Source of the DNA: Clostridia bacterium
Lineage (GTDB): Bacteria > Bacillota > Clostridia > Christensenellales > Aristaeellaceae
Assembly: GCA_017502305.1 (NCBI GenBank)
Contig: JAFVVG010000007.1
Span: 1-38,022, forward strand
Reading direction: 5' to 3'
Length of the DNA stretch: 38,022 nucleotides
The stretch's first letter is position 1, and each line of letters starts with the position of its first letter. The translations under genes were made by a program, and so were the position numbers. Of the stretch, positions 1-7,681 are shown one piece after another. A model generated the notes under the pieces. It saw nothing but the letters and a program-made list of their open reading frames with translations. It was not told the DNA's origin and searched no databases.

Positions 1-1
1 A

Positions 2-391
2 GAGGAAGAAGAGGATAAGAAGCCCGCTGTATCCGTTGAGCCTGCTGTGGCTGCCAGCACCGGCAGCATCAAGGAGCAGACCCACGAAGGCCTGCACCCC
101 TGTGATGAGCATACCAGCGCCCCCAAGCAGCTGGCGCAGCCCCGCATCCAGGCTCGCGTGCAGGTGACTGAAAAGCCGCAAGTTGTACTGGGCAGCTTGG
201 GGACGGACACCCACGAGGGCATCCACCCCTGCGATGAGCATGAGGACGAGTTGTTGCAAGGCGACAGGCCCCTCATCGCCATGCCTGTGGAGAAGCCCGG
301 CATCCAGCTGGAGTGGACTGGCGACAACATGGTGAAGGCGTTCATCATGCAGGAGGTGCTCACCCGCCCCGGCCAGCGCCGACGCGCGTAA
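2..391 (+). CDS. C-terminal part of an unknown protein with two HPCDEH repeats (5' end outside window)
   Basis: The reading frame is open from the first bases of the window, so the true start lies upstream; the GTG at 47 is only the first in-frame start codon seen here. The visible part begins with an acidic-lysine stretch (EEEEDKKP). It carries two copies of a short motif, THEGLHPCDEH and THEGIHPCDEH, about 40 residues apart, each with conserved Cys and His residues. It ends in a block (LEWTGDNMVKAFIMQEVLTR) that reads like a compact conserved tail. The spaced His/Cys/Asp residues could bind metal, but that is inference. I do not recognise the family with confidence. A hairpin terminator follows directly. 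Confidence 0.6.
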   Translation, partial: EEEEDKKPAVSVEPAVAASTGSIKEQTHEGLHPCDEHTSAPKQLAQPRIQARVQVTEKPQVVLGSLGTDTHEGIHPCDEHEDELLQGDRPLIAMPVEKPGIQLEWTGDNMVKAFIMQEVLTRPGQRRRA

Positions 392-400
392 GTTTTTCAT

Positions 401-428
401 GCGGAGAGGCTGCAGCTTCTCCGCTTTT
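401..428 (+). terminator. Rho-independent terminator or attenuator between the first two genes
   Basis: A near-perfect inverted repeat (GCGGAGAGGCTG against CAGCTTCTCCGC, one G-U pair) is followed by TTTT. It ends only 26 bases before the next start codon, so the regulator downstream depends on read-through or on a promoter inside the upstream gene. Confidence 0.7.
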
Positions 429-454
429 ATCCTTATCTGGAAGGTGATATGCAA

Positions 455-1207
455 ATGGAACCCATCCGTGTGGTGATTGCCGATGACGACGAGGGCATGC
501 GGCTGATTGAGCGCAAGATGATCCAGAAAGTAGAGGGCTTCGACCTGGTAGGCGAGGCCAGGGACGGCGAGGAGCTGCTGACCCTGGTGGAGGAAGTGCG
601 CCCGCAGATTGTGTTCCTGGACGTGGAAATGCCCGGCAAGACCGGCGTGGAGTGCGGCAGGATCATTCAGGATATGGATCCTTCCATCGTGATGATCTTC
701 GCCACTGCCCACGACCAGTATATGGGCGACGCCTTTGAGGTCTATGCCTTCGACTATCTGCTTAAGCCCTTCAAGGTGGACCGGGTGATGAAGACCCTGG
801 AACGCGCCCGGGACCGCATCAGCCATGTTGACGACAAGCCCCTGCCCGTGCCTGCCAAGCCTGCCCCCAAAGCAGCTTCCGGCCGGCTGATGCTCCACCA
901 CAAGGAGGGCGTGTCCTTCATCAACATGAACGATATTCTCCTTGTGCAGCGCGAGGACCGCTCCACCGTGATCTACACCGTGGGCAACGGCCGCTACGTC
1001 ACCGGCGATTCCCTGGGCGATACCGAAGCACGGCTGGATCCCGGCGTGTTTTTCCGCTGCCACAAGAGCTATATCATCAACCTGAACTACATCAGCAACA
1101 TCACGCCCTATGGCCGCTGGACCTATGTGGTGCAGCTCACCGGCACCGACCACGACGCGCTGATCACCCACGAGAAGTACGAGGAACTGGAGAAGATGTT
1201 TTCATGA
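455..1207 (+). CDS. LytTR-family response regulator
   Basis: This is a two-domain DNA-binding response regulator of the AgrA/LytR type. Residues 1-120 form a CheY-like receiver with the acidic pocket at D10-D12, the phospho-acceptor D56 (FLDVEMPG) and the conserved Lys in DYLLKPFK. Residues 145-245 form the LytTR domain, with the typical segments RSTVIYT, FFRCHKSYIINL and LEKMF. I chose the ATG at 455 rather than the in-frame ATG at 449. The ribosome site (GGAAGGTGA, 439-447) lies only one base from 449 but seven from 455. No histidine kinase is adjacent, so the regulator is an orphan here. It overlaps the next small gene by four bases (ATGA), so the two are probably co-translated. Target promoters cannot be told from this window. 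Confidence 0.9.
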   Translation: MEPIRVVIADDDEGMRLIERKMIQKVEGFDLVGEARDGEELLTLVEEVRPQIVFLDVEMPGKTGVECGRIIQDMDPSIVMIFATAHDQYMGDAFEVYAFDYLLKPFKVDRVMKTLERARDRISHVDDKPLPVPAKPAPKAASGRLMLHHKEGVSFINMNDILLVQREDRSTVIYTVGNGRYVTGDSLGDTEARLDPGVFFRCHKSYIINLNYISNITPYGRWTYVVQLTGTDHDALITHEKYEELEKMFS

Positions 1208-1404
1208 AGAATAAACTGAAGTACCTGGTGCTGGTAAACGGTATCCTGACCATCATCGGCGGCGTTATGATGATCCTGAATGGGTTTGACCTGATCCCGC
1301 TGGGCAAGCCTGTGCGCATTGCCATTGCGGTGGTGCTGTGCATCAACGCGGCGGTGAACTGCATCAATTACAGCAATGTCCGTAAACAGCAAAAGGCTTC
1401 CTGA
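1204..1404 (+). CDS. Small two-helix membrane protein, function unknown
   Basis: A 66-residue protein that starts inside the stop codon of the LytTR regulator (ATGA overlap), so it is probably translationally coupled to it. Two hydrophobic segments are visible: roughly residues 6-27 (YLVLVNGILTIIGGVMMILN) and 36-54 (VRIAIAVVLCINAAVN). They are joined by a short turn and flanked by Lys/Arg at both ends (MKNKLK and VRKQQK), which suggests a helical hairpin with both ends in the cytoplasm. The stop codon lies inside the following terminator hairpin. I do not recognise a family. The pairing with a regulator gene hints at a signalling or envelope role, but this is inference. Confidence 0.75.
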   Translation: MKNKLKYLVLVNGILTIIGGVMMILNGFDLIPLGKPVRIAIAVVLCINAAVNCINYSNVRKQQKAS

Positions 1405-1421
1405 GCAGGAAGCCTTTTGCT
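1388..1421. terminator. Bidirectional terminator between convergent genes
   Basis: A perfect 15-base inverted repeat (1388-1402 and 1407-1421) with a GAGC loop. Each outer arm carries AAAAGG/CCTTTT, so both transcripts end in a U-rich arm. It includes the TGA stop of the small membrane protein and lies 20 bases from the stop of the ZIP transporter gene on the other strand. Confidence 0.8.
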
Positions 1422-1441
1422 ATGCTGTTGTGAGGGTAAGA

Positions 1442-2224
1442 TTACCCTAAAGCCACGTCCAGCACCATCATCAGCGTGAAGCCGATGGCAAAGAGAATGG
1501 TGCCGATGTTGGAGTGGGGCTCCTCGGACATTTCCGGGATGAGCTCCTCCACCACCACGTAGATCATGGAGCCGGCGGCGAAACTGAGCAGGTAGGGCAG
1601 CGCCGGGGTCACCAGGCTGGCGGCCCAGATGGTCAGCAGCGCGCCGATGGGCTCCACCACACCTGAAAGCGTGCCATAGAGGAACGCGCGGCCGCGGCTC
1701 ACGCCTTCGGACCTCAGGGGCATGGAGATAATGGCCCCCTCGGGGAAATTCTGGATGGCGATGCCCAGGCTCAATGCCAGGGCGGCGGAGAGTGTCAGCG
1801 CGCCGGTGCCGGAGAGAATATCGGCGTACACCACGCCCACGGCCATGCCCTCGGGCAGGTTGTGCAGGGCCACCGCCAGCACCAGCATGGTGGTTTTCTT
1901 CAGGCGGCATTGGGGGCCTTCGCACACGGTGGCGTTCATGTGCAGGTGGGGGATGATCTTATCCAGCGCCAGCAAAAAGCCCATGCCCAGCAGAAAACCA
2001 ACCGCGGCGGGTACAAAGGCCCATTTGCCCATGTGCTCAGCCTGGTTCATGGCGGGAATCAGAAGGCTCCAGATGGAGGCCGCCACCATGACGCCAGCGG
2101 CAAAGCCGGTGAGCGCCCGGCGCAATTGAGGATGCATGCCCTTTCGCATAATGAAAACGCAGGCGGAGCCAAGCGTGGTGCCGATGAAGGGGAGCATAAG
2201 TCCCTGAACGACTTCGTAAGTCAT
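1442..2224 (-). CDS. ZIP-family divalent metal transporter
   Basis: This 260-residue membrane protein belongs to the ZIP (zinc/iron permease) family, which moves Zn2+, Fe2+ or Mn2+ into the cytoplasm. About eight hydrophobic segments are visible. The metal-site helices carry HNLPEG (H121-G126), QNFPEG (Q158-G163) and VEPIG (E191), the expected TM4/TM5 signatures. A His/Cys-containing loop precedes TM4 (HLHMNATVCEG, about 93-103), as is common in ZIP proteins. The length matches bacterial ZupT/GufA-like members. The start is supported by AAGGAGGA seven bases upstream. It is a single-gene unit converging on the LytTR pair. The metal preferred cannot be told from sequence. The zinc-ribbon form of L28 next door and the metal-binding protein at 26938 are other metal-linked genes in the window. 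Confidence 0.92.
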   Translation of the reverse strand: MTYEVVQGLMLPFIGTTLGSACVFIMRKGMHPQLRRALTGFAAGVMVAASIWSLLIPAMNQAEHMGKWAFVPAAVGFLLGMGFLLALDKIIPHLHMNATVCEGPQCRLKKTTMLVLAVALHNLPEGMAVGVVYADILSGTGALTLSAALALSLGIAIQNFPEGAIISMPLRSEGVSRGRAFLYGTLSGVVEPIGALLTIWAASLVTPALPYLLSFAAGSMIYVVVEELIPEMSEEPHSNIGTILFAIGFTLMMVLDVALG

Positions 2225-2328
2225 GGAAAATCCTCCTTCGTGTGTGCTTATAAAGGTTATACCCGCTTATCTTTTTGCTGAAACGCAAGAAAGTGCTGTT
2301 TTGGGCGAAAAAAGCAGGAAAAAAGGGC

Positions 2329-2357
2329 TTGCATTTTCTCTGGAGGCATGATACAAT
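2329..2357 (+). promoter_or_regulatory. Promoter of rpmB
   Basis: A vegetative-type promoter with -35 TTGCAT (2329-2334), a 17-base spacer and -10 TACAAT (2352-2357). Transcription would start near 2364, giving a leader of about 40 bases with an AGGAGG site before rpmB. Confidence 0.75.
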
Positions 2358-2403
2358 TATCAGGCTTTGATGTGTGCAAACTCCAACGAGGAGGTGGATT
2401 CTC

Positions 2404-2616
2404 ATGGGTAAGTATTGCGAGATTTGCGAAAAGGGTACGCTGAACGGCCACGCTGTCAGCCACTCCAACCGCAAGACCAACCGCACCTGGGCGCCCAATG
2501 TGCAGAGCGTTCGTGTGATGGTGAATGGTGCTGCCAAGCGGATGAACGTGTGCACCCGTTGCCTGCGTAGCGGCAATGTGCAGCGCGCTCTCCCCAAGAC
2601 TCAGGAAGAAGCCTGA
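2404..2616 (+). CDS. rpmB: 50S ribosomal protein L28, zinc-binding form
   Basis: A 70-residue L28, a large-subunit ribosomal protein. It begins GKYCEICEKG and contains the L28 core SHSNRKTNRTWAPNVQ. Two CxxC pairs are present (C5/C8 and C50/C53), so this is the zinc-ribbon (C+) form. Some bacteria keep a zinc-free paralogue for zinc starvation. I placed the start at 2404, not at an in-frame TTG-type codon 30 bases upstream, because GAGGAGGT lies at the right distance and the protein then begins at the conserved N-terminus. It is monocistronic, with its own promoter and terminator. In Bacillus subtilis rpmB lies near the prkC-rsgA-rpe cluster, so the closeness to 4007-14637 looks like remnant synteny. 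Confidence 0.97.
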   Translation: MGKYCEICEKGTLNGHAVSHSNRKTNRTWAPNVQSVRVMVNGAAKRMNVCTRCLRSGNVQRALPKTQEEA

Positions 2617-2635
2617 GATTTAGCTTAGCATAAAT

Positions 2636-2667
2636 GCCCCGTCTGTTGTGCGACAGACGGGCTTTTA
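2636..2667 (+). terminator. Rho-independent terminator after rpmB
   Basis: The inverted repeat CCCGTCTGT (2638-2646) / ACAGACGGG (2653-2661) is followed by CTTTTA. It sits immediately upstream of the ribosome site of the next gene. Confidence 0.8.
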
Positions 2668-2688
2668 TCGTTGCAGGAAGTGATTGTT

Positions 2689-3558
2689 TTGAAGAAGCAA
2701 TGGATCAGCATGGTGTTTGTGAACGTGATGTGGGGCCTGTCCTTCATCGCCAGCAAGCATGCCATGAACGCCGGCTTTACACCCATGACCCTGGCCCTGT
2801 TCCGGTATGTGGTGGCCTCTGCCTGCCTGGTGCCCATCACCCTTTTGACGGAAAAACGCATGCCCCTGCGCAAGCAGGACGTTCTGCCCATGATCCTTTC
2901 GGGGCTCACAGGCATCACCTTCTATTACTTCTTCGAGTATTACGGCATTCAGCGCACCTCCACGGTGAACGCCTCGCTGATCCTGGCGGCCATTCCCATC
3001 CTGACCATGCTGGCTGAGGCTGTGGTGTATAAAACCCGGCTGCGCCCGGCCCAGGTGGCGGGAGCGGTGATCTCCATGATCGGCGTGGGGATGATTCTTT
3101 TCTCCGGCAGCAACGAAGGTGAAGCCTCCATTGTTGGCGATCTGCTTATCATGGGTGCCAGCATCGTGTGGGTGGCGTATATCTTCATTGGCCGCCGGCT
3201 CCGCAGCCAGTACACCAGCCTGAGCATGAACTCCTGGCAGGCCATCACCGCGCTGATCACGCTGCTGCCCCTGGCAGTGGGCGAGGGGTGCGATCTTGCC
3301 TCCATCCCCTGGGACGGTTGGGCGGCCATGGCCGTGCTGGCGGTGATCTGCTCCGCCCTGTGCTACTATCTTTACGGCAACGCCCTGTTTGAGATGAGCC
3401 CGCTGGCCTCGGCCATTTTCATCAACCTGATCCCGTTGACCACCATGGTGGGCGGTGTGGTGCTGCTGGGCGAAACGCTGACCTGGCTTACGGTGGTGGG
3501 CGGCGGCATGGTCATCGGGAGCATCTTCCTGGTGAACATGACGGAGAAAAAAGCATGA
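2689..3558 (+). CDS. EamA/DMT-superfamily transporter
   Basis: An inner-membrane protein of about 289 residues with ten predicted hydrophobic helices arranged as two EamA repeats (roughly residues 5-135 and 145-285), typical of the drug/metabolite transporter superfamily. The first repeat holds NVMWGLSFIASKHA and LALFRYVVAS. The second ends with VLLGETLTWLTVVGGGMVIG, a classic EamA signature. I chose the TTG at 2689 (protein then starts KKQWISMVFVN) because AGGAAG lies eight bases upstream; an in-frame TTG at 2671 has no ribosome site. The substrate cannot be inferred. No promoter is clear after the rpmB terminator, so it may be transcribed by read-through. It overlaps the next gene by four bases. 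Confidence 0.9.
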   Translation: MKKQWISMVFVNVMWGLSFIASKHAMNAGFTPMTLALFRYVVASACLVPITLLTEKRMPLRKQDVLPMILSGLTGITFYYFFEYYGIQRTSTVNASLILAAIPILTMLAEAVVYKTRLRPAQVAGAVISMIGVGMILFSGSNEGEASIVGDLLIMGASIVWVAYIFIGRRLRSQYTSLSMNSWQAITALITLLPLAVGEGCDLASIPWDGWAAMAVLAVICSALCYYLYGNALFEMSPLASAIFINLIPLTTMVGGVVLLGETLTWLTVVGGGMVIGSIFLVNMTEKKA

Positions 3559-3905
3559 ATACGGACGTGATGCTGTTTTTCAGCAAGGCGCCAAGGGCGC
3601 TGTCGCTGTATGAGGCATTGGAAACGGAGATTCTGAACCGCTGCCCCGGCGCGACGGTTCATGTGCAGAAGAGCCAGATTGCCTTTGACAACGGCAAACG
3701 TTTTGCCTTTGCCTCCCTCCGCGGGAAGCGCCTGGTGGTGACCTTCGGCCTGGGGCGGCGGCTGGATTCGCCCCGCATCGCCCAGGCGGTGGAACCGTAT
3801 CCGGGTCGTTGGACCCACCATGTGGTTGTGGCGGACGACGCCGAACTGAATGATGAATTGTTCCAGTGGATTGCCCTGGCATACGATTTTGCCGCACGGA
3901 AATAA
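3555..3905 (+). CDS. DUF5655-like small protein
   Basis: A 116-residue soluble protein starting in an ATGA overlap with the transporter gene, so the two are co-translated. The layout (FFSKAPRALSLYEALETEI, then VHVQKSQIAFDNGKRFAFASL, then a beta strand-rich half) resembles the DUF5655 family, whose function is not established. No catalytic motif is obvious. The pattern of a basic/aromatic strand after VQKSQIAF suggests a small alpha/beta fold that could bind nucleic acid or a ligand, but this is inference. The gene ends inside a terminator hairpin. Confidence 0.75.
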   Translation: MNTDVMLFFSKAPRALSLYEALETEILNRCPGATVHVQKSQIAFDNGKRFAFASLRGKRLVVTFGLGRRLDSPRIAQAVEPYPGRWTHHVVVADDAELNDELFQWIALAYDFAARK

Positions 3906-3924
3906 CCGTGCGGTTTCTTTGTTT
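3892..3924 (+). terminator. Rho-independent terminator after the EamA/DUF5655 pair
   Basis: A perfect CCGCACGG (3892-3899) / CCGTGCGG (3906-3913) stem with a six-base loop containing the TAA stop, followed by TTTCTTTGTTT. Confidence 0.8.
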
Positions 3925-3942
3925 CCGGGGCAGGTTTCCTCT

Positions 3943-3970
3943 TGTGGAATCGGGAGAAAAACGGTATAAT
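3943..3970 (+). promoter_or_regulatory. Promoter of the priA-rpe operon
   Basis: -10 TATAAT at 3965-3970, with TTGTGG at 3943-3948 as the likely -35 (16-base spacer). Start of transcription near 3977, 30 bases before priA. Confidence 0.65.
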
Positions 3971-4006
3971 GGAAGGTGGATTGGTATGTAACAGGGAGGT
4001 GGAGGA

Positions 4007-6244
4007 ATGCTGGCGCAGGTCATCGTGGATATTGTACACGAGAATGTGGCCCATACCTTCACCTACCGTGTGCCGGAGGGCCTGGAGCTTTCCGTGGGGC
4101 AGCGGGTGGAGGTGCCCTTCGGCCCCCGCCGCAAGGAAGGCGTGGTGGTTGGTTTCAGCGATACCACCGATGTGCCCGTGGAGAAGCTGAAGAGCATTAT
4201 CGCCCCCCTGGAGGATTACCCGGCCATTCTGCCCTGCCTGATCGATCTGGCGGAGCGCATGGCGGAGAACGCCCATTGCCCCCTGGCGGAAACCCTGCGG
4301 CTCATGCTGCCCGCGGAAATGCGGGGCGGCAGGGTGCAGGTGAAGCAGCAGCCCATCGCGCGGCTGGCCATTCCCAAAGAAGACGTGGATGAGGCCATCT
4401 TCAAGCAGGGCCGCTCCCAGAAGCGCAGACAGCTGCTGGAGATCCTGCGGGACGGCATACCTCACCCCGTCAGTGAACTGAAGATGATTGTCCGTGACCC
4501 GCTGGAGGCCCTCAGACAGCTGCAACAAGCTGGTTTGGTGGACATCCTGCAGGAGGAAGTGCTGCGTCGGCCCGGCGGCGGCGCCGAAACGCCTCCGGCG
4601 CCCGACCCGGAGCTGACACCTTCCCAGAAAGAAGTACTGGGGGTCATGCTGCCTGAGCTTCATCAGGGGCAGGGGAGGTTCCTGCTCCATGGCGTTACCG
4701 GCAGCGGCAAAACAGAGGTCTTCATCCGCCTGGTGCGGGAAACGCTGCGCATGGGCAAGGCGGCCATGATCCTGGTGCCGGAGATCGCCCTGACGCCCCA
4801 GATGGTGGATTGGTTCCGCCGGCGCTTCGGCGCGGTGGCGGCGGTGCTGCATTCCCGGCTGTCAGCGGGAGAACGCTTTGACGAGTGGCGGCGCATCCGC
4901 CGGGGCGAGGCACGGGTGGTTATCGGCGCACGGTCGGCGGTGTTTGCTCCGGCGGAAAACCTGGGGCTCATCGTGGTGGATGAGGAGCACGAGACCACCT
5001 ACCTCAGCGACAGGCATCCCCGCTATGACGCCCGCGAGGTGGCTCGGTGGCGCTGCGATAACGAAGGCGCCACGCTGCTGCTGGCCAGCGCCACGCCCAG
5101 CATCCTCTCCTTTGCCATGGCACGGCGGGGGGATTACACCCTGCTGGAAATGCCAAACCGCGTCATGAACCGCCCCCTGCCGGAGGTGGAGATCATCGAC
5201 ATGCGGCAGGAGCTGGAGCAGGGGAACCGCTCTGTTTTCTCCGGCAGGCTGGTGGCGGCCCTGAAGGACTGTATGCGCCGGGGCCAGCAGGCTATGCTGC
5301 TGATGAACCGCCGGGGATATAACGCATTTATCAGCTGCCGCAGCTGCGGCCATGTGATGAAATGCCCCAACTGCGACGTATCCATGACCTATCATGTTTC
5401 GGGGGGCGATGGGCAACTCCACTGCCACTACTGCGGCTTTGCCCAGGCACCGCCGCAAACCTGCCCGGAATGTTCCAGCAAGTACATCCGCTACTTTGGC
5501 GCCGGTACCCAAAAGGTTGAAGAGGAGCTGCGCAAGCTGTTCCCCAATGTAGGCATCGTGCGCATGGACATCGACACCACCTCCGGCAAGGACGGCCATC
5601 AAAAGCTGCTGGACGAGTTCCGCTCCGGCAGGGCACGCATCCTTGTGGGCACGCAGATGATCGCCAAGGGGCTGGACTTCCCCAAGGTGACGCTGGTGGG
5701 TGTGGTGGCGGCGGATATGACGCTGAACCTGCCTGATTACCGCGCCAGGGAGCGCACTTTCCAGCTGCTGACGCAGGTGGCGGGCCGCGCAGGCCGCGGC
5801 GAAACGCCGGGGCAGGTGATTATCCAGACCTACAAGCCCGAGGACGAGGTTATTCTTGCTTCCGCGCGGCAGGATTACCGGGTGTTCTTTGAACAGGAGT
5901 TCGGCAAGCGCCGCACGGGGCTGTATCCGCCCTTTACCATTCTGGCACGGCTGCTGGTGGAATCCACTTCCGCCAAGGCGGCCCAGGAGCACGCTGAACA
6001 CCTGATGGCGGAGTGCATGCGCCTGCTGGAAGAGAACCCGGCATGGAAGAAACGCACGCTGATGATCCGCCTGGATCAGCCCTCGGTGACCATTCTGCGG
6101 GGCAAGAGCCGCTGGCACATTTTGATGAAGCTGCTGGTGCACCCGGAAACAGAGGCCTTCGCTGCCGAGCTGACCGAGCTGGCCAGGGAAGAGAATGATC
6201 AGGTGGAAACCTATTTTGAATATAATCCAACAACGATGATGTGA
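4007..6244 (+). CDS. priA: Primosomal protein N' (replication restart helicase PriA)
   Basis: PriA is a 3'-to-5' superfamily 2 helicase that recognises stalled forks and reloads the replicative helicase. The 745-residue length is normal. The N-terminus has the 3'-DNA-end-binding domain (VIVDIVHENVAHTFTYRVP). The Walker A motif is GVTGSGKTE (about 229-237) and the DEAH-type box is VVDEEHETTY (about 323-332). A zinc module follows with eight Cys between residues 443 and 490 (CRSCG, CPNC, CHYCG, CPEC). The second helicase half has TQMIAKGLDFPK and QVAGRAGRGE. A strong GGAGGTGGAGG site precedes the ATG. It is the first gene of the operon; def follows after 13 bases. Confidence 0.97.
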   Translation: MLAQVIVDIVHENVAHTFTYRVPEGLELSVGQRVEVPFGPRRKEGVVVGFSDTTDVPVEKLKSIIAPLEDYPAILPCLIDLAERMAENAHCPLAETLRLMLPAEMRGGRVQVKQQPIARLAIPKEDVDEAIFKQGRSQKRRQLLEILRDGIPHPVSELKMIVRDPLEALRQLQQAGLVDILQEEVLRRPGGGAETPPAPDPELTPSQKEVLGVMLPELHQGQGRFLLHGVTGSGKTEVFIRLVRETLRMGKAAMILVPEIALTPQMVDWFRRRFGAVAAVLHSRLSAGERFDEWRRIRRGEARVVIGARSAVFAPAENLGLIVVDEEHETTYLSDRHPRYDAREVARWRCDNEGATLLLASATPSILSFAMARRGDYTLLEMPNRVMNRPLPEVEIIDMRQELEQGNRSVFSGRLVAALKDCMRRGQQAMLLMNRRGYNAFISCRSCGHVMKCPNCDVSMTYHVSGGDGQLHCHYCGFAQAPPQTCPECSSKYIRYFGAGTQKVEEELRKLFPNVGIVRMDIDTTSGKDGHQKLLDEFRSGRARILVGTQMIAKGLDFPKVTLVGVVAADMTLNLPDYRARERTFQLLTQVAGRAGRGETPGQVIIQTYKPEDEVILASARQDYRVFFEQEFGKRRTGLYPPFTILARLLVESTSAKAAQEHAEHLMAECMRLLEENPAWKKRTLMIRLDQPSVTILRGKSRWHILMKLLVHPETEAFAAELTELAREENDQVETYFEYNPTTMM

Positions 6245-6257
6245 GGAGATCAATATT

Positions 6258-6749
6258 ATGGCGATTCGTAGCATTGTGAAGCTGGGTGAGGAATGCCTGC
6301 GCAAGGTGTGCAAACCCCAGGAGAAGTTCGACCTGCGGCTGTGGATCCTGCTCAAGGATATGGCCGATACCATGTACAAGGCCGAGGGCGTGGGCCTGGC
6401 CGCTCCTCAGGTGGGTATTCTGCGCCGGGTGGTGGTTATCGATATCGGCGATGGGCTGATGGAACTGATCAACCCCGTGATCGTGGAGCGGGGCGGCTCC
6501 CAGTGCGGCCGTGAGGGCTGCCTGAGCCTGCCGGGACGCCAGGGCATCGTGACCCGCCCCAACTGGGTGAAGGTGCAGGCCCAGGACCGCAAGGGCAACG
6601 CCTTCGAGTTCGAGGCTGAGGGTTTCCTGGCCCGGGCCGTGTGCCATGAGCTGGATCACCTGGACGGCCGTGTGTACATCGACGTGATGGACCGTGAACT
6701 GACCCCCGAGGAGATCGAAGGCCATGTGCCGGAGGATGATGAGGAATGA
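6258..6749 (+). CDS. def: Peptide deformylase
   Basis: Removes the formyl group from the starting methionine of new proteins; a metal-dependent (Fe2+/Zn2+) hydrolase. All three family motifs are present: GVGLAAPQVG (about 42-51), EGCLSLPG (about 86-93, whose Cys binds metal) and HELDHLDG (about 130-137, HExxH). At 163 residues it is a typical length. AGGAG lies upstream of the ATG. It overlaps fmt by four bases, so the enzyme that adds the formyl group and the enzyme that removes it are made together, as in many bacteria. Confidence 0.97.
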   Translation: MAIRSIVKLGEECLRKVCKPQEKFDLRLWILLKDMADTMYKAEGVGLAAPQVGILRRVVVIDIGDGLMELINPVIVERGGSQCGREGCLSLPGRQGIVTRPNWVKVQAQDRKGNAFEFEAEGFLARAVCHELDHLDGRVYIDVMDRELTPEEIEGHVPEDDEE

Positions 6750-7681
6750 GAATCGTCTTTATGGGTACGCCGGAATTCGCCGTGCCTTCCCTGAAGGCAT
6801 TGTGCGAAAACGGCTATGAGGTCGTGGGCGTGTTCACCCAGCCTGATCGCCCCAAGGGCCGCGGCAACAAGATGACCATGTCCCCGGTGAAGGAATACGC
6901 CATTTCGCAGAATATTCCCGTATTCCAGCCCCAGCGCATCCGCCGGGACGGCGTAGAGGATCTGAAGTCCCTGGCCCCTGACCTGTGCGTTACCGCCGCC
7001 TTCGGGCAGATCCTTTCCCAGGAGATACTGGATATTCCCCCCATGGGCAACATCAACGTGCATGCGTCCCTGCTGCCCCGGCACCGGGGCAGCGCGCCTA
7101 TCAACTGGGCCATTTTGCAGGGTGATAAAGAAGCCGGCGTCACCACCATGATGATGGACAAGGGCATCGACACCGGCGATATGCTGCTCAAGAGCGCCAC
7201 GGAGATCCAGCCCGGTGAAACCGCCGGTGAACTGACGGTACGACTGAGCCAGCTGGGCGCAGAGCTGCTGCTGGAAACGCTCCGTGCCCTGGAAAACGGG
7301 ACGCTGGAGCGCATCCCCCAGGATGAGAGCCGGATGACCTACGACCCTATGCTGGATAAGCAGATGGGCGTCATCGACTGGACCATGACCGCCACCGAGA
7401 TTGTGAACCGTATTCACGGCCTGAACCCCTGGCCGGGCTACTCCACGGCTTATGAGGGCGGCCGGCTGAAGCTTTTGCGGGCCGCGGTGGCCCAGGGCAG
7501 CGGCGTTCCCGGCGAGATCGTGGTTGCAGACGCCAAAACCGGCCTGACCATCGCCTGCGGTGAAGGCGCGGTAAACATCACCATGCTGCAGGCCCCCGGC
7601 GGCAAACCCATGAACGCCAAGGACTACCTGCGCGGCCATCCCATGGCCGTTGGCACGGTGCTGAAAGAGGAAGAAGTATGA
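6746..7681 (+). CDS. fmt: Methionyl-tRNA formyltransferase
   Basis: Transfers a formyl group from 10-formyl-tetrahydrofolate to Met-tRNA for translation start. At 311 residues it has the usual length. The N-terminal Rossmann-like domain begins RIVFMGTPEFAVPSL. The catalytic triad is visible in INVHASLLPRHRGSAPINW (Asn and His) and GIDTGDML (Asp). The C-terminal OB-like tRNA-binding domain starts near residue 205. It starts in an ATGA overlap with def and ends in an ATGA overlap with rsmB. Confidence 0.97.
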   Translation: MRIVFMGTPEFAVPSLKALCENGYEVVGVFTQPDRPKGRGNKMTMSPVKEYAISQNIPVFQPQRIRRDGVEDLKSLAPDLCVTAAFGQILSQEILDIPPMGNINVHASLLPRHRGSAPINWAILQGDKEAGVTTMMMDKGIDTGDMLLKSATEIQPGETAGELTVRLSQLGAELLLETLRALENGTLERIPQDESRMTYDPMLDKQMGVIDWTMTATEIVNRIHGLNPWPGYSTAYEGGRLKLLRAAVAQGSGVPGEIVVADAKTGLTIACGEGAVNITMLQAPGGKPMNAKDYLRGHPMAVGTVLKEEEV

